Below, in pieces: positions 29,178 to 38,319 of a DNA stretch of 64,000 nt. The notes under the pieces were generated by a model. That model was not told the DNA's origin, searched no databases, and saw only the letters and a list, made by a program, of their open reading frames with translations. Every line of letters begins with the position of its first letter. Within the stretch, counting starts at the first letter, position 1. This DNA is from Bermanella sp. WJH001 (GTDB lineage: Bacteria; Pseudomonadota; Gammaproteobacteria; Pseudomonadales; Oceanobacteraceae). The translations under genes were made by a program, and so were the position numbers. The stretch is taken from the NCBI RefSeq assembly GCF_030070105.1, contig NZ_JASJOO010000002.1:496001-560000 (forward strand). Direction: 5' to 3'.

Positions 29178-29672
29178 ATGAATTCACCTAAAGTCGGCAT
29201 TATCATGGGCTCCACTTCTGATTGGAGCACCATGGAAAAAGCAGAAGAAGTCCTGATCAAGCTTGGTGTAAGCTATGAAGTAAAGGTTGTTTCAGCTCAC
29301 CGCACACCTGACTTACTATTTGATTATGCAACCAGTGCTGCTGAGCGTGGCATCGAAGTCATTGTTGCAGGTGCTGGTGGCGCAGCCCACCTACCGGGCA
29401 TGGTGGCAGCTAAAACACACTTACCAGTATTTGGTGTGCCAGTTAAAAGCAAAGCATTAAACGGCGTAGACTCATTGCTCTCTATTGCTCAGATGCCAGC
29501 TGGCATCGCAGTAGGCACGCTAGCAATCGGCCCTGCCGGAGCGGCTAACGCAGGTCTGCTTGCTGCTCAGGTGTTAGCGCTACATGATGAATCTGTACGA
29601 ACTAAGCTGATTGAATTTCGTGCCAATCAAACTGAGAAAGTTCTTTCTATTCCAGATCCAAGGGATGCGTAG
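29178..29672 (+). CDS. purE: N5-carboxyaminoimidazole ribonucleotide mutase
   Basis: PurE class I rearranges N5-CAIR to CAIR in purine synthesis. The 164-residue protein has [14 protein letters not shown] (residues 6-19), VVSAHRTPD, the [14 protein letters not shown] glycine-rich phosphate site and the [21 protein letters not shown] loop (in part residues 95-112). Length is standard. It is followed 3 bp later by purK, whose product makes its substrate. No clear Shine-Dalgarno is present, and the 5' leader from the extended -10 promoter is short (about 20 nt). Confidence 0.97.
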   Translation: MNSPKVGIIMGSTSDWSTMEKAEEVLIKLGVSYEVKVVSAHRTPDLLFDYATSAAERGIEVIVAGAGGAAHLPGMVAAKTHLPVFGVPVKSKALNGVDSLLSIAQMPAGIAVGTLAIGPAGAANAGLLAAQVLALHDESVRTKLIEFRANQTEKVLSIPDPRDA

Positions 29673-29675
29673 TAA

Positions 29676-30782
29676 ATGGCAGTAAAGCGTATTGGAGTCA
29701 TAGGCTCTGGCCAACTAGGTAGAATGATGGCGATCGATGCCGCGCACCTAGATACCGAATTCGTTTTTTTTGATGAAGCGGTTAAATCACCTTGCTCAAA
29801 CCTAGGTGAAACAATTCAACCTAGCTCTCAAGATTCACTGCAGCACTTTATTAATAGTGTCGACGTTGTGACCTATGAAAGTGAAAACACCGACGCTCAA
29901 CTTGTAAAAGAAATTAATCAAAGCGTCCCGGTTTACCCAGGTGTAAGCTCTTTATTGAATAGCCAGCATCGCTTAACAGAAAAAAGTTTTTTTCAATCTA
30001 TTGGTATCAAAACTGCCGATTTCAGAAAAGTCACCACAAAAGAAGAGCTTGATTTAGCAACAAAAGAGCTCGGCTTACCAATTATCCTCAAAACAACCCG
30101 CGAAGGTTATGATGGTAAAGGACAGGCCCTTATACGCACCCAAGCTGACGTAAGCTCCGCCTGGGCTGAGCTTGGCGACAAAGAGTTGATCGCAGAAGCG
30201 TTTGTAACATTTACTCGAGAACTCTCTGTGATCGCCGCCCGCAGCGTAAGTGGAGAAATCAAAATCTACCCTCTTGCAGAAAATGATCATAGCGCAGGCA
30301 TTCTTCGAGTTTCACGGGTACCGGCTCAAAACATCACCCCAGAAAAACAAGAGCAAGCGAAAGGCTTTATTACCACCCTACTCGAAAAACTTGATCATGT
30401 TGGCGTTTTAACACTTGAGCTATTCGATACAGAAACGGGACTTGTGGCAAATGAAATGGCCCCTCGCGTGCATAATTCAGGTCACTGGAGTATTGAGGGA
30501 GCCTATTGCAGTCAATTTGAAAATCATATTCGCGCTATCTGCGACCTACCTCTTGGGGATACACAAGCACGTCAGCCTTTTGCCGGAATGATTAATATTA
30601 TCGGTAAGCACGGTGACCGTAATTTAGTACTGACTCAGACTAATTGCTTCTACCATGCATACGGTAAAGATGAGCGCCTCAATCGTAAAATTGGGCATAT
30701 CAATATTATTGCTAATTCAGAGCAAGAGCTTGAAAGCAGTATTGCCAATTTAACTGACTTTATTTCTGAGTGTGGCGATTAG
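29676..30782 (+). CDS. purK: N5-carboxyaminoimidazole ribonucleotide synthase
   Basis: PurK uses ATP and bicarbonate to carboxylate AIR, feeding PurE. The 368-residue ATP-grasp enzyme has IGVIGSGQLGRMMAIDA at residues 5-21, TTREGYDGKGQ in the ATP-binding loop (about 148-158), and the C-terminal LVANEMAPRVHNSGHWSIE metal-binding segment. It is co-transcribed with purE (3 bp spacing) and ends at a bidirectional terminator before the convergent nfuA gene. All expected motifs are present. Confidence 0.97.
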   Translation: MAVKRIGVIGSGQLGRMMAIDAAHLDTEFVFFDEAVKSPCSNLGETIQPSSQDSLQHFINSVDVVTYESENTDAQLVKEINQSVPVYPGVSSLLNSQHRLTEKSFFQSIGIKTADFRKVTTKEELDLATKELGLPIILKTTREGYDGKGQALIRTQADVSSAWAELGDKELIAEAFVTFTRELSVIAARSVSGEIKIYPLAENDHSAGILRVSRVPAQNITPEKQEQAKGFITTLLEKLDHVGVLTLELFDTETGLVANEMAPRVHNSGHWSIEGAYCSQFENHIRAICDLPLGDTQARQPFAGMINIIGKHGDRNLVLTQTNCFYHAYGKDERLNRKIGHINIIANSEQELESSIANLTDFISECGD

Positions 30783-30799
30783 TCCAGTATTTATTCAGT

Positions 30800-30834
30800 A
30801 AACAAAAAAAAGCCCTTATGGGCTTTTTTTGTTT
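30800..30834. terminator. Bidirectional terminator between purK and nfuA
   Basis: A perfect stem ending in AAGCCC / GGGCTT around TTAT, extended by long A and T runs on both sides, between convergent genes. Confidence 0.92.
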
Positions 30835-30855
30835 AACTTATTTGCTTCACAAGTC

Positions 30856-31434
30856 TTACATGTAAGCGTTGTCGGATTGAGTGTGATCCGTTACATCTCT
30901 TACACCCTTAAGTTGAGGTAATTTTTCAAGAAGTGTTTTTTCAATTCCTTCTTTCAAAGTGACATCTACCGCACTACACCCCTGACAGCCACCACCAAAC
31001 TCTAAAATAGCCAAGCCATCTTCAGTCACTTCAACCAGTTTAACCTCACCACCATGCGAAGCCAAACCTGGGTTAATTTCATTATAAAGGATATAGGTGA
31101 TTTGCTCTTCGACTGGGCTATCACTAGTAACCTTAGGCATTTTTGCATTAGGCGCTTTAATTGTTAGCTGACCACCCATTTTATCTTTTGCGAAGTCTAT
31201 TTTGGCATCTTCCATATACAAGACACTTTGCTTGTCTAGATAAACACGCAGATCATTAACATCCATGATCTCATCATTGGCATTTACCTCTTCTGGCCGA
31301 CAATAAGCAAGGCATGTTTCAGCATATGGTGTACCCGGCTGTGTAATGAAAACGCGCACAGACATACCAGGAACATTTTGTTTTGCCAGTAATTCAGTAA
31401 GATACTGCGCAGCTGCGTCAGTGATATTAAGCAT
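30856..31434 (-). CDS. nfuA: Fe/S biogenesis carrier NfuA
   Basis: NfuA delivers 4Fe-4S clusters to apo-enzymes, especially under oxidative or iron stress. The 192-residue protein is a degenerate A-type domain (residues 1-95, starting [19 protein letters not shown]) fused to a Nfu domain with the cluster-binding Cys150-X2-Cys153 in [19 protein letters not shown]. Length matches E. coli NfuA (191). It is a single-gene unit, sharing a terminator with purK. A demand for Fe-S clusters fits the nearby APS reductase, sulfite reductase and ETF-QO genes, though no direct link is shown. Confidence 0.96.
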   Translation of the reverse strand: MLNITDAAAQYLTELLAKQNVPGMSVRVFITQPGTPYAETCLAYCRPEEVNANDEIMDVNDLRVYLDKQSVLYMEDAKIDFAKDKMGGQLTIKAPNAKMPKVTSDSPVEEQITYILYNEINPGLASHGGEVKLVEVTEDGLAILEFGGGCQGCSAVDVTLKEGIEKTLLEKLPQLKGVRDVTDHTQSDNAYM

Positions 31435-31639
31435 TTCGCTCTCCGGTAAATTTTGTCCGATTTTACTGGGTTTTTACCATAAAACCAATCCATAGTTATT
31501 TAGTCGGGTATTTCAATTCTATATTCACTCCTCAAATAAGCGTTATAAGAAATAAACCATTTTCTCGATATGCATCTTTTGCTATTGTGCGCCCAAATCT
31601 AATAATGCAGCCATAATAAATGGCAGTGATGAGAGCGAT

Positions 31640-33298
31640 ATGTATATATATGACAACTACGATCAGCGTATCGTAGATGAGCGAGTAGCTCAGTTCAAAG
31701 AACAAACAGAACGCTACCTTGCTGGTGGGTTAACCGAAGAGCAATTTTTACCGTTGCGTCTGCAGAATGGCCTTTATGTACAGCGCTATGCACCTATGCT
31801 GCGTGTTGCCGTACCTTATGGTTTATTATCAAGCACACAAGTACGCAAGCTGGCACATATCGCACGTACATATGACAAAGGTTACGCACACATTAGTACT
31901 CGAACCAATGTTCAGTACAATTGGCCAGAACTTAAGGATGTGCCTGAGATTCTAGCTGAGTTAGCTAGCGTTCAAATGCATGCCATACAAACCAGTGGTA
32001 ACTGTATTCGTAATACCACCACAGACCAGTTTGCGGGCGTGACTCCAAACGAATTGGTTGATGCCCGCCCTTATTGTGAAATCATCCGTCAATGGTCGAC
32101 CTTTCACCCTGAATTCGCCTTTTTGCCTCGTAAATTTAAAATCGCAGTGAACAGCCATTTATCTGATGACCGTTCAGCAACTATGCTTCATGACATCGGC
32201 ATTAAAATAGTTAAAAACGATCAAGGTGAAATTGGTTTTGCTGTGTATGTTGGCGGCGGCCTTGGCCGTACTCCTATTGTAGCCTCTTTGGTTAAAGAGT
32301 TTTTGCCAGAAAAAGATCTACTCACTTACTTGGATGCTGTACTACGTGTTTATAATTTAAACGGTCGCCGTGACAATAAGTACAAAGCTCGAATTAAAAT
32401 TCTTGTAAAAGCATTAGGTGTGGAAGCATTCGCTGAAAAAGTGGATGCAGAATGGCAGCACTTGAAGGATGGTCCAGGCACCCTCACCCAAGAAGAAATT
32501 GATCGTATTAAAGGTCACTTTACAGCCCCTGACTATGAAAAATTAACTGCCAGCAACTCACTTAAAGAGCAGCTAGCAGAGAACAAAGCATTCTCAAACT
32601 GGTATAAGCGCAACGTCAGTGAGCATAAAATCGAAGGCTATGCCATTGTAACCCTCACACTTAAGAAGTTAGGCACTCCACCTGGTGATATTACCGACAA
32701 GCAACTAGACGTGGTCGCAGATTTAGCAGACCGCTACAGCTTTGGTGAAGTGCGCAACACTCACGAACAAAATATTGTATTAGCAGATGTGAAACAGGAT
32801 GAGTTATTTGCACTTTGGCAAGAAGCAAAAGCGGCCGGCTTTGCAACACCAAACCTTGGTCTGCTAACAGATATGATTTGCTGCCCTGGTGGTGACTTTT
32901 GTGCACTTGCAAATGCTAAGTCCATTCCTGTGGCAGAAGCATTGCAGGCGAAATTTGATGACTTAGACTATCTTCATGACCTTGGTGAAATTGATCTAAA
33001 CATCTCTGGTTGTATGAACGCGTGTGGCCATCACCACATTGGTCACATCGGCATCCTAGGTGTAGACAAAAAAGGTGAAGAGTTTTACCAGGTTTCACTA
33101 GGTGGTGACTCTGGCCCTGATGCAACCATTGGTAAAATTTTAGGCCCTTCATTTGCGCGTGAGCAAATGCCTGAAGTTATTGAAAAAGTATTGGCGATTT
33201 ATGTTGATCAACGCATTGAGGGTGAGCGTTTCATTGATACTTACCGTCGCGTTGGTCACAGCATTTTCAAGGAGCGTGTATATGCAAAATCTAATTAA
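31640..33298 (+). CDS. cysI: Sulfite reductase hemoprotein (CysI-type)
   Basis: A 552-residue siroheme- and 4Fe-4S-containing reductase of the nitrite/sulfite reductase family. It has two ferredoxin-like repeats (LRVAVPYGLLSS... and the later GYAIVTLTLKKLG), siroheme-contact arginines in YAHISTRTNVQYNW and ASGNCIRN-like QTSGNCIRNTTTDQF, and the cluster cysteines in CCPGGDFC and NISGCMNACGHHHIG. The match to the CysI of Pseudomonas, coupled to a DUF934 gene, makes sulfite the likely substrate rather than nitrite. No cysJ flavoprotein is near, so a ferredoxin-type or other donor is likely. It overlaps the next gene by 17 bp. Confidence 0.9.
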   Translation: MYIYDNYDQRIVDERVAQFKEQTERYLAGGLTEEQFLPLRLQNGLYVQRYAPMLRVAVPYGLLSSTQVRKLAHIARTYDKGYAHISTRTNVQYNWPELKDVPEILAELASVQMHAIQTSGNCIRNTTTDQFAGVTPNELVDARPYCEIIRQWSTFHPEFAFLPRKFKIAVNSHLSDDRSATMLHDIGIKIVKNDQGEIGFAVYVGGGLGRTPIVASLVKEFLPEKDLLTYLDAVLRVYNLNGRRDNKYKARIKILVKALGVEAFAEKVDAEWQHLKDGPGTLTQEEIDRIKGHFTAPDYEKLTASNSLKEQLAENKAFSNWYKRNVSEHKIEGYAIVTLTLKKLGTPPGDITDKQLDVVADLADRYSFGEVRNTHEQNIVLADVKQDELFALWQEAKAAGFATPNLGLLTDMICCPGGDFCALANAKSIPVAEALQAKFDDLDYLHDLGEIDLNISGCMNACGHHHIGHIGILGVDKKGEEFYQVSLGGDSGPDATIGKILGPSFAREQMPEVIEKVLAIYVDQRIEGERFIDTYRRVGHSIFKERVYAKSN

Positions 33299-33767
33299 TC
33301 AAAATTCGACCCTTGAAAACAATTGGCAAATCGTTGTAGATCAAGCGTCAGAACTTCCTCAAGGTAACATTCTTGTTGAAGCCAGCTATTGGCTAGAGAA
33401 TCAATCTGAACTATCTAAGCGCCCTAATGTTGGTATTTATTTAAATGGCGATGCGGATCTTGAGAGCCTTAAGGATGTACTCGACTCATTTGAAGTAATT
33501 GCTTTGAACTTCCCAGCTTTCGCTGATGGACGCGGCTACAGCTTGGCACGTCTACTTAAAGAGCGTTATCACTATAAAGGTGAAGTACGTGCCATTGGCG
33601 ACGTTCTTATTGATCAGCTTTATTTCATGAAGCGCTGTGGGTTTGATACCTATCTCCTTAAAGACGGCCTTGAAGCTGAAAAAGCTCTGCAATATTTTTC
33701 GACATTCAGTGACCCGTATCAACTTGCTTACGACGTGCAAACTCCCTTGTTTCGCCGTAAAGCATAG
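33282..33767 (+). CDS. DUF934 protein, sulfite reductase partner
   Basis: The 161-residue product belongs to DUF934 (PF06073), a family of unknown mechanism that almost always follows cysI-type sulfite reductase genes in Pseudomonas and related bacteria. Visible conserved parts are NFPAFADGRGYSLARLLKERY and the DQLYFMKRCGFDTY segment. AAGGAG upstream of the ATG at 33282 decides this start, although the same frame stays open further upstream inside cysI. The overlap suggests translational coupling. A role in assembling or donating electrons to sulfite reductase is inferred only from its constant company. Confidence 0.9.
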   Translation: MQNLINQNSTLENNWQIVVDQASELPQGNILVEASYWLENQSELSKRPNVGIYLNGDADLESLKDVLDSFEVIALNFPAFADGRGYSLARLLKERYHYKGEVRAIGDVLIDQLYFMKRCGFDTYLLKDGLEAEKALQYFSTFSDPYQLAYDVQTPLFRRKA

Positions 33768-33774
33768 TAAGTTA

Positions 33775-33802
33775 AAAAACAGCCTCATTTGAGGCTGTTT
33801 TT
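33775..33802 (+). terminator. Terminator after the cysI-DUF934 operon
   Basis: AAAAACAGCCTCA and TGAGGCTGTTTTT pair perfectly around TT, 7 bp past the stop. Confidence 0.9.
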
Positions 33803-33866
33803 ATTTTCCCCTTTACAGAATTTATGTTTTATATCAGGCTTAATCTGACTTACTTAGGGTTTAGCC

Positions 33867-35030
33867 ATGGAACATAGTCTTTTCTTTTCGTTTTTTATTA
33901 TCTTTAGTGGTGCTGCCATACTGGCAACTCTATCTCTATATACACACCAACCCATAATTATTGCTTACGTCGCACTTGGCATTATTGCCGGCCCCTCTGT
34001 TATGGGCTGGGTAAGTGATGCCCAACAATTAAGTGAAATAGCGCATATTGGTATCGTCTTTCTGTTGTTTTTACTTGGCCTTGATATGCAGCCCAAAAGC
34101 TTGGCTCATGTACTCAAAAAGGCAAGCCTAGTCGCTCTTGCAAGTTCATGTGTATTTTTTGCTGCTGGTTATGGCGCTGCCCTTGCTTTCGGCTTTTCTC
34201 AAACCGAAGCGCTGGTTACAGGCGCTGCATTGATGTTTTCTAGCACAATAATCGGGATTAAATTATTACCTACCACGGTTTTGCATCATAAACATATGGG
34301 CGAGTTAATGGTTGGCCTACTTTTATTGCAGGATATGATTGCGATCATTGTTTTATTGGTGCTCGGAAGTGCATCATCCGGCGGCGGTATTCAAGACTTC
34401 GCTCTGACTGCACTTGCTCTGCCATGTCTGATTGTATTTTCTTATGTTTGTGTGAAATTTGTAATACTCCCGCTGCTGGTAAAATTTGATTTGTTTCATG
34501 AATATCTATTTTTAATGGCCATTGGGTGGTGTCTAGGTTTAGCTGAATTAGGCGCATATCTTGGCCTATCAAAAGAAATGGGAGCATTTGTAGCGGGGAT
34601 TACCTTAGCAACACACCCAGTGGCGCAATTTATGACAGAAAAATTAAAACCCATTCGAGATTTTTTCTTAGTATTATTTTTCTTCACACTGGGTGCTGGG
34701 TTTAAATTACATGTGCTTGCTGACATATGGCTTTACGCCATCATTCTAAGTGCCATTGTACTCATTATTAAACCAGTAGCATTTAAGTTATTACTAGGAC
34801 TGCAATCGGAAAACAGCAAACTATCTTGGGATATAGGGTTTCGCCTTGGACAAATCAGCGAGTTTTCACTGTTAATTGCCTACTTGGCCATTGCTTCTAA
34901 CTTAATCGGAGAGAATGCCGCGCACACAATACAGGCGACTGCGGTTATTACATTTATTGTTTCGACTTATATTGTGATTTTCAAATACCCAAATCCCATC
35001 GCACCATCTAGCAAGTTACGACGGGATTAG
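33867..35030 (+). CDS. CPA2-type cation:proton antiporter (KefB/KefC-like membrane part)
   Basis: A 387-residue polytopic inner-membrane protein with about twelve hydrophobic segments, of the monovalent cation:proton antiporter-2 family. Typical motifs are VALGIIAGPSVMGWV near residue 36, LFLLGLDMQP near 68, LMFSSTIIGIKLLP near 120 and GAFVAGITLA near 237. The protein stops after the membrane domain: there is no TrkA-N (RCK) nucleotide-binding domain, so glutathione or NAD gating seen in KefC is absent. It probably exchanges K+ or Na+ for protons. It is flanked by a terminator upstream and a convergent gene downstream. Confidence 0.88.
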   Translation: MEHSLFFSFFIIFSGAAILATLSLYTHQPIIIAYVALGIIAGPSVMGWVSDAQQLSEIAHIGIVFLLFLLGLDMQPKSLAHVLKKASLVALASSCVFFAAGYGAALAFGFSQTEALVTGAALMFSSTIIGIKLLPTTVLHHKHMGELMVGLLLLQDMIAIIVLLVLGSASSGGGIQDFALTALALPCLIVFSYVCVKFVILPLLVKFDLFHEYLFLMAIGWCLGLAELGAYLGLSKEMGAFVAGITLATHPVAQFMTEKLKPIRDFFLVLFFFTLGAGFKLHVLADIWLYAIILSAIVLIIKPVAFKLLLGLQSENSKLSWDIGFRLGQISEFSLLIAYLAIASNLIGENAAHTIQATAVITFIVSTYIVIFKYPNPIAPSSKLRRD

Positions 35031-35043
35031 GGGTTATTTGAAC

Positions 35044-36027
35044 TTAGTGCTTAAGAATAAAGCGTCCAGATATATTGCCTTTCAGCATTTGAGTCATGGT
35101 TTCGCTGAGCTCAGATTTTGAAATTTCAGTGCATGAGCTCAATAAATCTTTTAATTGCCATTCAGTGGCAATTTTAACCCATACTCCTTTTTTTCTGGCC
35201 AAGGGCAATTCAACAGAATCCACGCCGAGCAGGCTAATATCACGCAAAATAAATGGCAAAACTGTTGTGTTAAGTGACGGCGATGCCACCAGTCCACAGC
35301 ATGCAACTACGCCTTGGTAATCAATCACCTTTAGAATACTTGCCAATACAGTGCCACCTGCAACATCGACTGCACCTGAATACTTAGGTTTAAGAAGCGG
35401 ACGTTTTGAGTCATCAATAAAGTCTTCTCTTAATACGACATCTTGAGCTCCTAACGCTTTAAGATATACAAACCTATCAACTTTAGATGTAAGCGCATGA
35501 ACCTGATAACCCAGTTTTGATAACAGAGATATCGCAATGCTGCCGACACCACCAGTTGCCCCTGATACTAAAATTGGCTTCGTTTTAGAAACTTGATTAT
35601 TGATAAGTTTATCAACACATAGTGCTGCCGTAAGCCCTGCCGTCCCCCAAGCCATGGCTTCTTTTTCAGACAGGCTGTCAGGTAGTTTGATCACCCAATC
35701 ACTTGGCACACGAATATATTCACCAAAACCACCAAAGGTATTCATTCCAAGATCATATCCAGTCACGATAACTTTAGTGCCCACTGGAAACTCACTGTGG
35801 TTAGACTCAACTACCTCGCCAGACGCGTCTATGCCAGGCGTATGAGGGAATTTTTGAGTCACACCTTTATTGCCAGAAAAAGACAATGCATCTTTATAGT
35901 TAACCGATGAATAGCTTACTTTAATTAAAATATCACCCGCAGGTAAATTGCTTAAATCAAACTCTTTTATTTCAGAGCTGTATTCGCCAGAAGCGTTTTC
36001 ATCAACAACCAATGCACTGTATTTCAT
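35044..36027 (-). CDS. acuI: Acrylyl-CoA reductase-type zinc-free MDR oxidoreductase (YhdH/AcuI)
   Basis: The 327-residue medium-chain dehydrogenase/reductase has the GroES-like N-terminal half with SYSSVNYKDALSFSGNKGV and PHTPGIDASGEV, and the NADPH-binding Rossmann motif SGATGGVGSIAISLLSKLG near residue 153. It lacks the catalytic zinc cysteines of alcohol dehydrogenases. The YhdH/AcuI family reduces toxic acrylyl-CoA to propionyl-CoA with NADPH, which in marine bacteria supports growth on dimethylsulfoniopropionate or acrylate. It follows sohB by 12 bp, so co-transcription is likely. Substrate assignment is by family resemblance. Confidence 0.85.
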   Translation of the reverse strand: MKYSALVVDENASGEYSSEIKEFDLSNLPAGDILIKVSYSSVNYKDALSFSGNKGVTQKFPHTPGIDASGEVVESNHSEFPVGTKVIVTGYDLGMNTFGGFGEYIRVPSDWVIKLPDSLSEKEAMAWGTAGLTAALCVDKLINNQVSKTKPILVSGATGGVGSIAISLLSKLGYQVHALTSKVDRFVYLKALGAQDVVLREDFIDDSKRPLLKPKYSGAVDVAGGTVLASILKVIDYQGVVACCGLVASPSLNTTVLPFILRDISLLGVDSVELPLARKKGVWVKIATEWQLKDLLSSCTEISKSELSETMTQMLKGNISGRFILKH

Positions 36028-36039
36028 GAGAACCTCGCC

Positions 36040-37059
36040 TTACATATACCACTTATGAAACGCTAACTTATTAACAGCCGATTCAATTGACTGATACAAA
36101 GCACCTTGAGCACTCGCGCCTAAACGCTTTAATAAAGGTTTCTTCTGTTCACTTTTGAGCTCATAGACATCGGCTTCTTTGCAACGAGCTAACAGATAAT
36201 CATCACTAGTAGAAACTATATCAACAAGATCTTGAGCGAGTGCATCTTGACCATACCAAACATCACCGTTGGCAACTTTTTCAAGATCAACCGATGGGCG
36301 ATGCTGGTGAATAAAGTTTTTAAACAGAACGTGTACATCGGCTAAATCTTCTCTGAATTTTTCTCGGGCCTTATCTGTATTTTCACCAAAAACAGTTAGA
36401 GTACGCTTATACTCACCTGCCGTATGAACTTCAAAATCAATATCATTCTTTTTGAGCAGTTTATTAAAGTTTGGTAACTGCGCAATAACACCTATCGATC
36501 CAATTACAGCAAATGGTGCGGCAATAATCTTATCGGCCACCACTGCCATCATATAGCCGCCACTTGCCGCAACCTTATCAACACAAATAGTTAAAGGAAT
36601 TCCCTGGGCTTTAATTCGATCAAGTTGAGAAGCTGCATAACCATATTGATGGACCATACCACCGCCACTTTCTACTTTAACAACTACCTCATCGACATGA
36701 CCTTCCATGCTCAAAAGTGCGGTAATTTCGTCTTTTAACTGCTCACTCTGACTGGCTTTAATATCACCATTAAAATTGAGAACGTACACCTTCTCTCTTG
36801 GAGCTTGTTCTTCGTCTTTATTCTTCTTTTTTGCCTTATTTTCTTCTTTTTTAAGAGTTTTTAATTGTTTTTTATCAAGCACACTCTCTTGCAGTTTTTG
36901 TTTTAGCTTGCTTAGTTTTTCGTTCAAAAAGTGTACAGTTATATTTTCAGGTTTCGGTTTTTGCCCAGCACTGGCAACCAGTCCGATAATCATGGCAACC
37001 ACCACTACAAATGTGACGGCTTTGGCCAAAAACAGACCATATTCAGATAAAAATTCCAC
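36040..37059 (-). CDS. sohB: Inner-membrane protease SohB (SppA family, S49)
   Basis: The 339-residue protein begins with a membrane segment (residues 10-30, LAKAVTFVVVVAMIIGLVAS), a highly charged lysine/glutamate linker (about residues 45-90) and the S49 peptidase domain. The catalytic Ser lies in VDKVAASGGYMMAV, with GSIGVI conserved downstream and a likely catalytic Lys in GEYKRTLTVFGENT. SohB was identified in E. coli as a suppressor of htrA loss and acts in the cell envelope. Length and charge pattern fit the family. AAGGAAGT precedes the ATG. Confidence 0.93.
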   Translation of the reverse strand: MEFLSEYGLFLAKAVTFVVVVAMIIGLVASAGQKPKPENITVHFLNEKLSKLKQKLQESVLDKKQLKTLKKEENKAKKKNKDEEQAPREKVYVLNFNGDIKASQSEQLKDEITALLSMEGHVDEVVVKVESGGGMVHQYGYAASQLDRIKAQGIPLTICVDKVAASGGYMMAVVADKIIAAPFAVIGSIGVIAQLPNFNKLLKKNDIDFEVHTAGEYKRTLTVFGENTDKAREKFREDLADVHVLFKNFIHQHRPSVDLEKVANGDVWYGQDALAQDLVDIVSTSDDYLLARCKEADVYELKSEQKKPLLKRLGASAQGALYQSIESAVNKLAFHKWYM

Positions 37060-37180
37060 ATTACTTCCTTAATTAATAGCTTGGGCTAAGTGTAACCACT
37101 CTAATTCTTGGACACTAGCTTAGTCTTATAAAACATCGAAAGGTTATTCCCAGAAATTCAAACAATCGTATGATTAACTA

Positions 37181-37209
37181 TTGACACCCAGAAGCACCTT
37201 GCTTAGTCT
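37181..37209 (+). promoter_or_regulatory. Weak candidate promoter for the SCP2 gene
   Basis: TTGACA at 37181 is a perfect -35; 17 bp later TAGTCT is a poor -10 (3 of 6). It lies about 85 bp before the start of the SCP2 gene. Confidence 0.35.
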
Positions 37210-37292
37210 GACAATATCTGTGAAACACTCAGATGTGCTTGTCAGTTTAATCAGTACAAGCTTCTTTCTTACATTTTACAAAGGATCACGAT

Positions 37293-37607
37293 ATGACTTC
37301 AGTTGCTGACATCATTGAACAAATGAAAGCAAAATTTAATGCTGATGCTGCTGCTGGCATGGAAAACGTATTCCAATTCAGCATCGAAGATGGTGATGAT
37401 TTTTTCGTTGCGGTTAATGACGGCAACTTCGAAATCGGTAGCGGTTCACACGACGACCCATCTGTAACTCTAATCATGAGCACTGAAACCCTAGTAGGTA
37501 TCATGACTGGCGAAACTGACGGTATGCAAGCATTCATGGCTGGCCAGCTACGTGCTGAAGGCGACATGATGCTAGCGACTAAACTTGGTGAATTGTTCCC
37601 ACAATAA
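37293..37607 (+). CDS. Stand-alone SCP2 sterol-carrier-type lipid-binding protein
   Basis: A 104-residue acidic protein made of one SCP2 domain, which forms a hydrophobic pocket for fatty acyl-CoA or other lipids. Features are FQFSIEDGDDFFVAVNDGNFE (in part residues 28-46), DPSVTLIMSTETLVGIMTGETDG and the C-terminal GQLRAEGDMMLATKLGELF helix. Such small bacterial SCP2 proteins are often near lipid metabolism genes; here the neighbours are sohB and acuI on the other strand. AAGGATC precedes the ATG by about 7 nt. The ligand is unknown. Confidence 0.9.
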   Translation: MTSVADIIEQMKAKFNADAAAGMENVFQFSIEDGDDFFVAVNDGNFEIGSGSHDDPSVTLIMSTETLVGIMTGETDGMQAFMAGQLRAEGDMMLATKLGELFPQ

Positions 37608-37620
37608 TCCAGTTTTACGC

Positions 37621-37660
37621 ATGCATTAAAAAAGGGGCGTTAGCCCCTTTTTTAATGCAT
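37621..37660. terminator. Bidirectional terminator after the SCP2 gene, perfect 18-bp stem
   Basis: An inverted repeat of 18 bp per arm around GTTA, with GGGGC/GCCCC at the tip and A/T runs below. It separates the convergent SCP2 gene and the membrane-protein gene at 37681. Confidence 0.95.
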
Positions 37661-37680
37661 AAAAGAAATGTGTTTTGAAC

Positions 37681-38319
37681 CTACCAACCATTTAGGGCTT
37701 GTTTTGCTTGTTCGTTAACTGGCTGTGCATCCAACCCATCATGAAAAAGCCTAACCTGATATATCGCACCATTAGCCATAGGCATATAAGTGGCCGTCCC
37801 GTATTTAGCCTGTACAAAGCCTAACCATTTTTTATTGGCAAACCACGGCCAGGTATCAACAAACTGAGAGCCTAGTAGGTCATAAGCATTTTCAGTCACT
37901 TGGTTTTCTTGCTCTAAAGATAAAAACCGACCGGAGATTCGATCTAATTTATAAGCAGGTAGATCCCCGTCGAACCAAGCGGAAACCTTAATAAGACGAA
38001 CATCCAACTGCCATTGATCCCCTTGTAGTTGATAGAATTGCTTATTTTTTTCCCTCCCAACCAGTTCGACATCAAATTCCTGAGGTGCCACCTCAACAAA
38101 ACGTAACGTTGCAATCACCTGGCCATCATCAACGACTTTATAGTGCAGCAAATTAAACGCAACTACTGCACTAATCGACATACCAAAGATTGCCAAAAAC
38201 CCAAGAGTGCCTCGCAACCACTTCATAAACCAGTTTCTAGAAATCAACGCTTTCCCTGAAACATACAACAGTATCAAAGCAAGTAGCGCTAAAATTGCAA
38301 TTAAAACATAGACTCCCAT
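37681..38319 (-). CDS. Conserved membrane-anchored protein of unknown function
   Basis: The 212-residue protein has two N-terminal hydrophobic helices (residues 4-24 and 37-60) and then a soluble, probably periplasmic domain of about 150 residues with WFDGDLPAYKLDRISGRFLS and KKWLGFVQAKYGTATYMPM. Homologous Pseudomonas proteins are sometimes labelled cation/multidrug efflux pump, but it has no transporter architecture. It starts on the stop of the upstream gene as TAATG, so the two are coupled. No function can be named. Confidence 0.72.
   Translation of the reverse strand: MGVYVLIAILALLALILLYVSGKALISRNWFMKWLRGTLGFLAIFGMSISAVVAFNLLHYKVVDDGQVIATLRFVEVAPQEFDVELVGREKNKQFYQLQGDQWQLDVRLIKVSAWFDGDLPAYKLDRISGRFLSLEQENQVTENAYDLLGSQFVDTWPWFANKKWLGFVQAKYGTATYMPMANGAIYQVRLFHDGLDAQPVNEQAKQALNGW

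Noticed and set aside
33153..33281. Longer start for the DUF934 protein inside cysI
   Set aside because: The extra 43 residues do not belong to the family and AAGGAG stands in front of the ATG at 33282.
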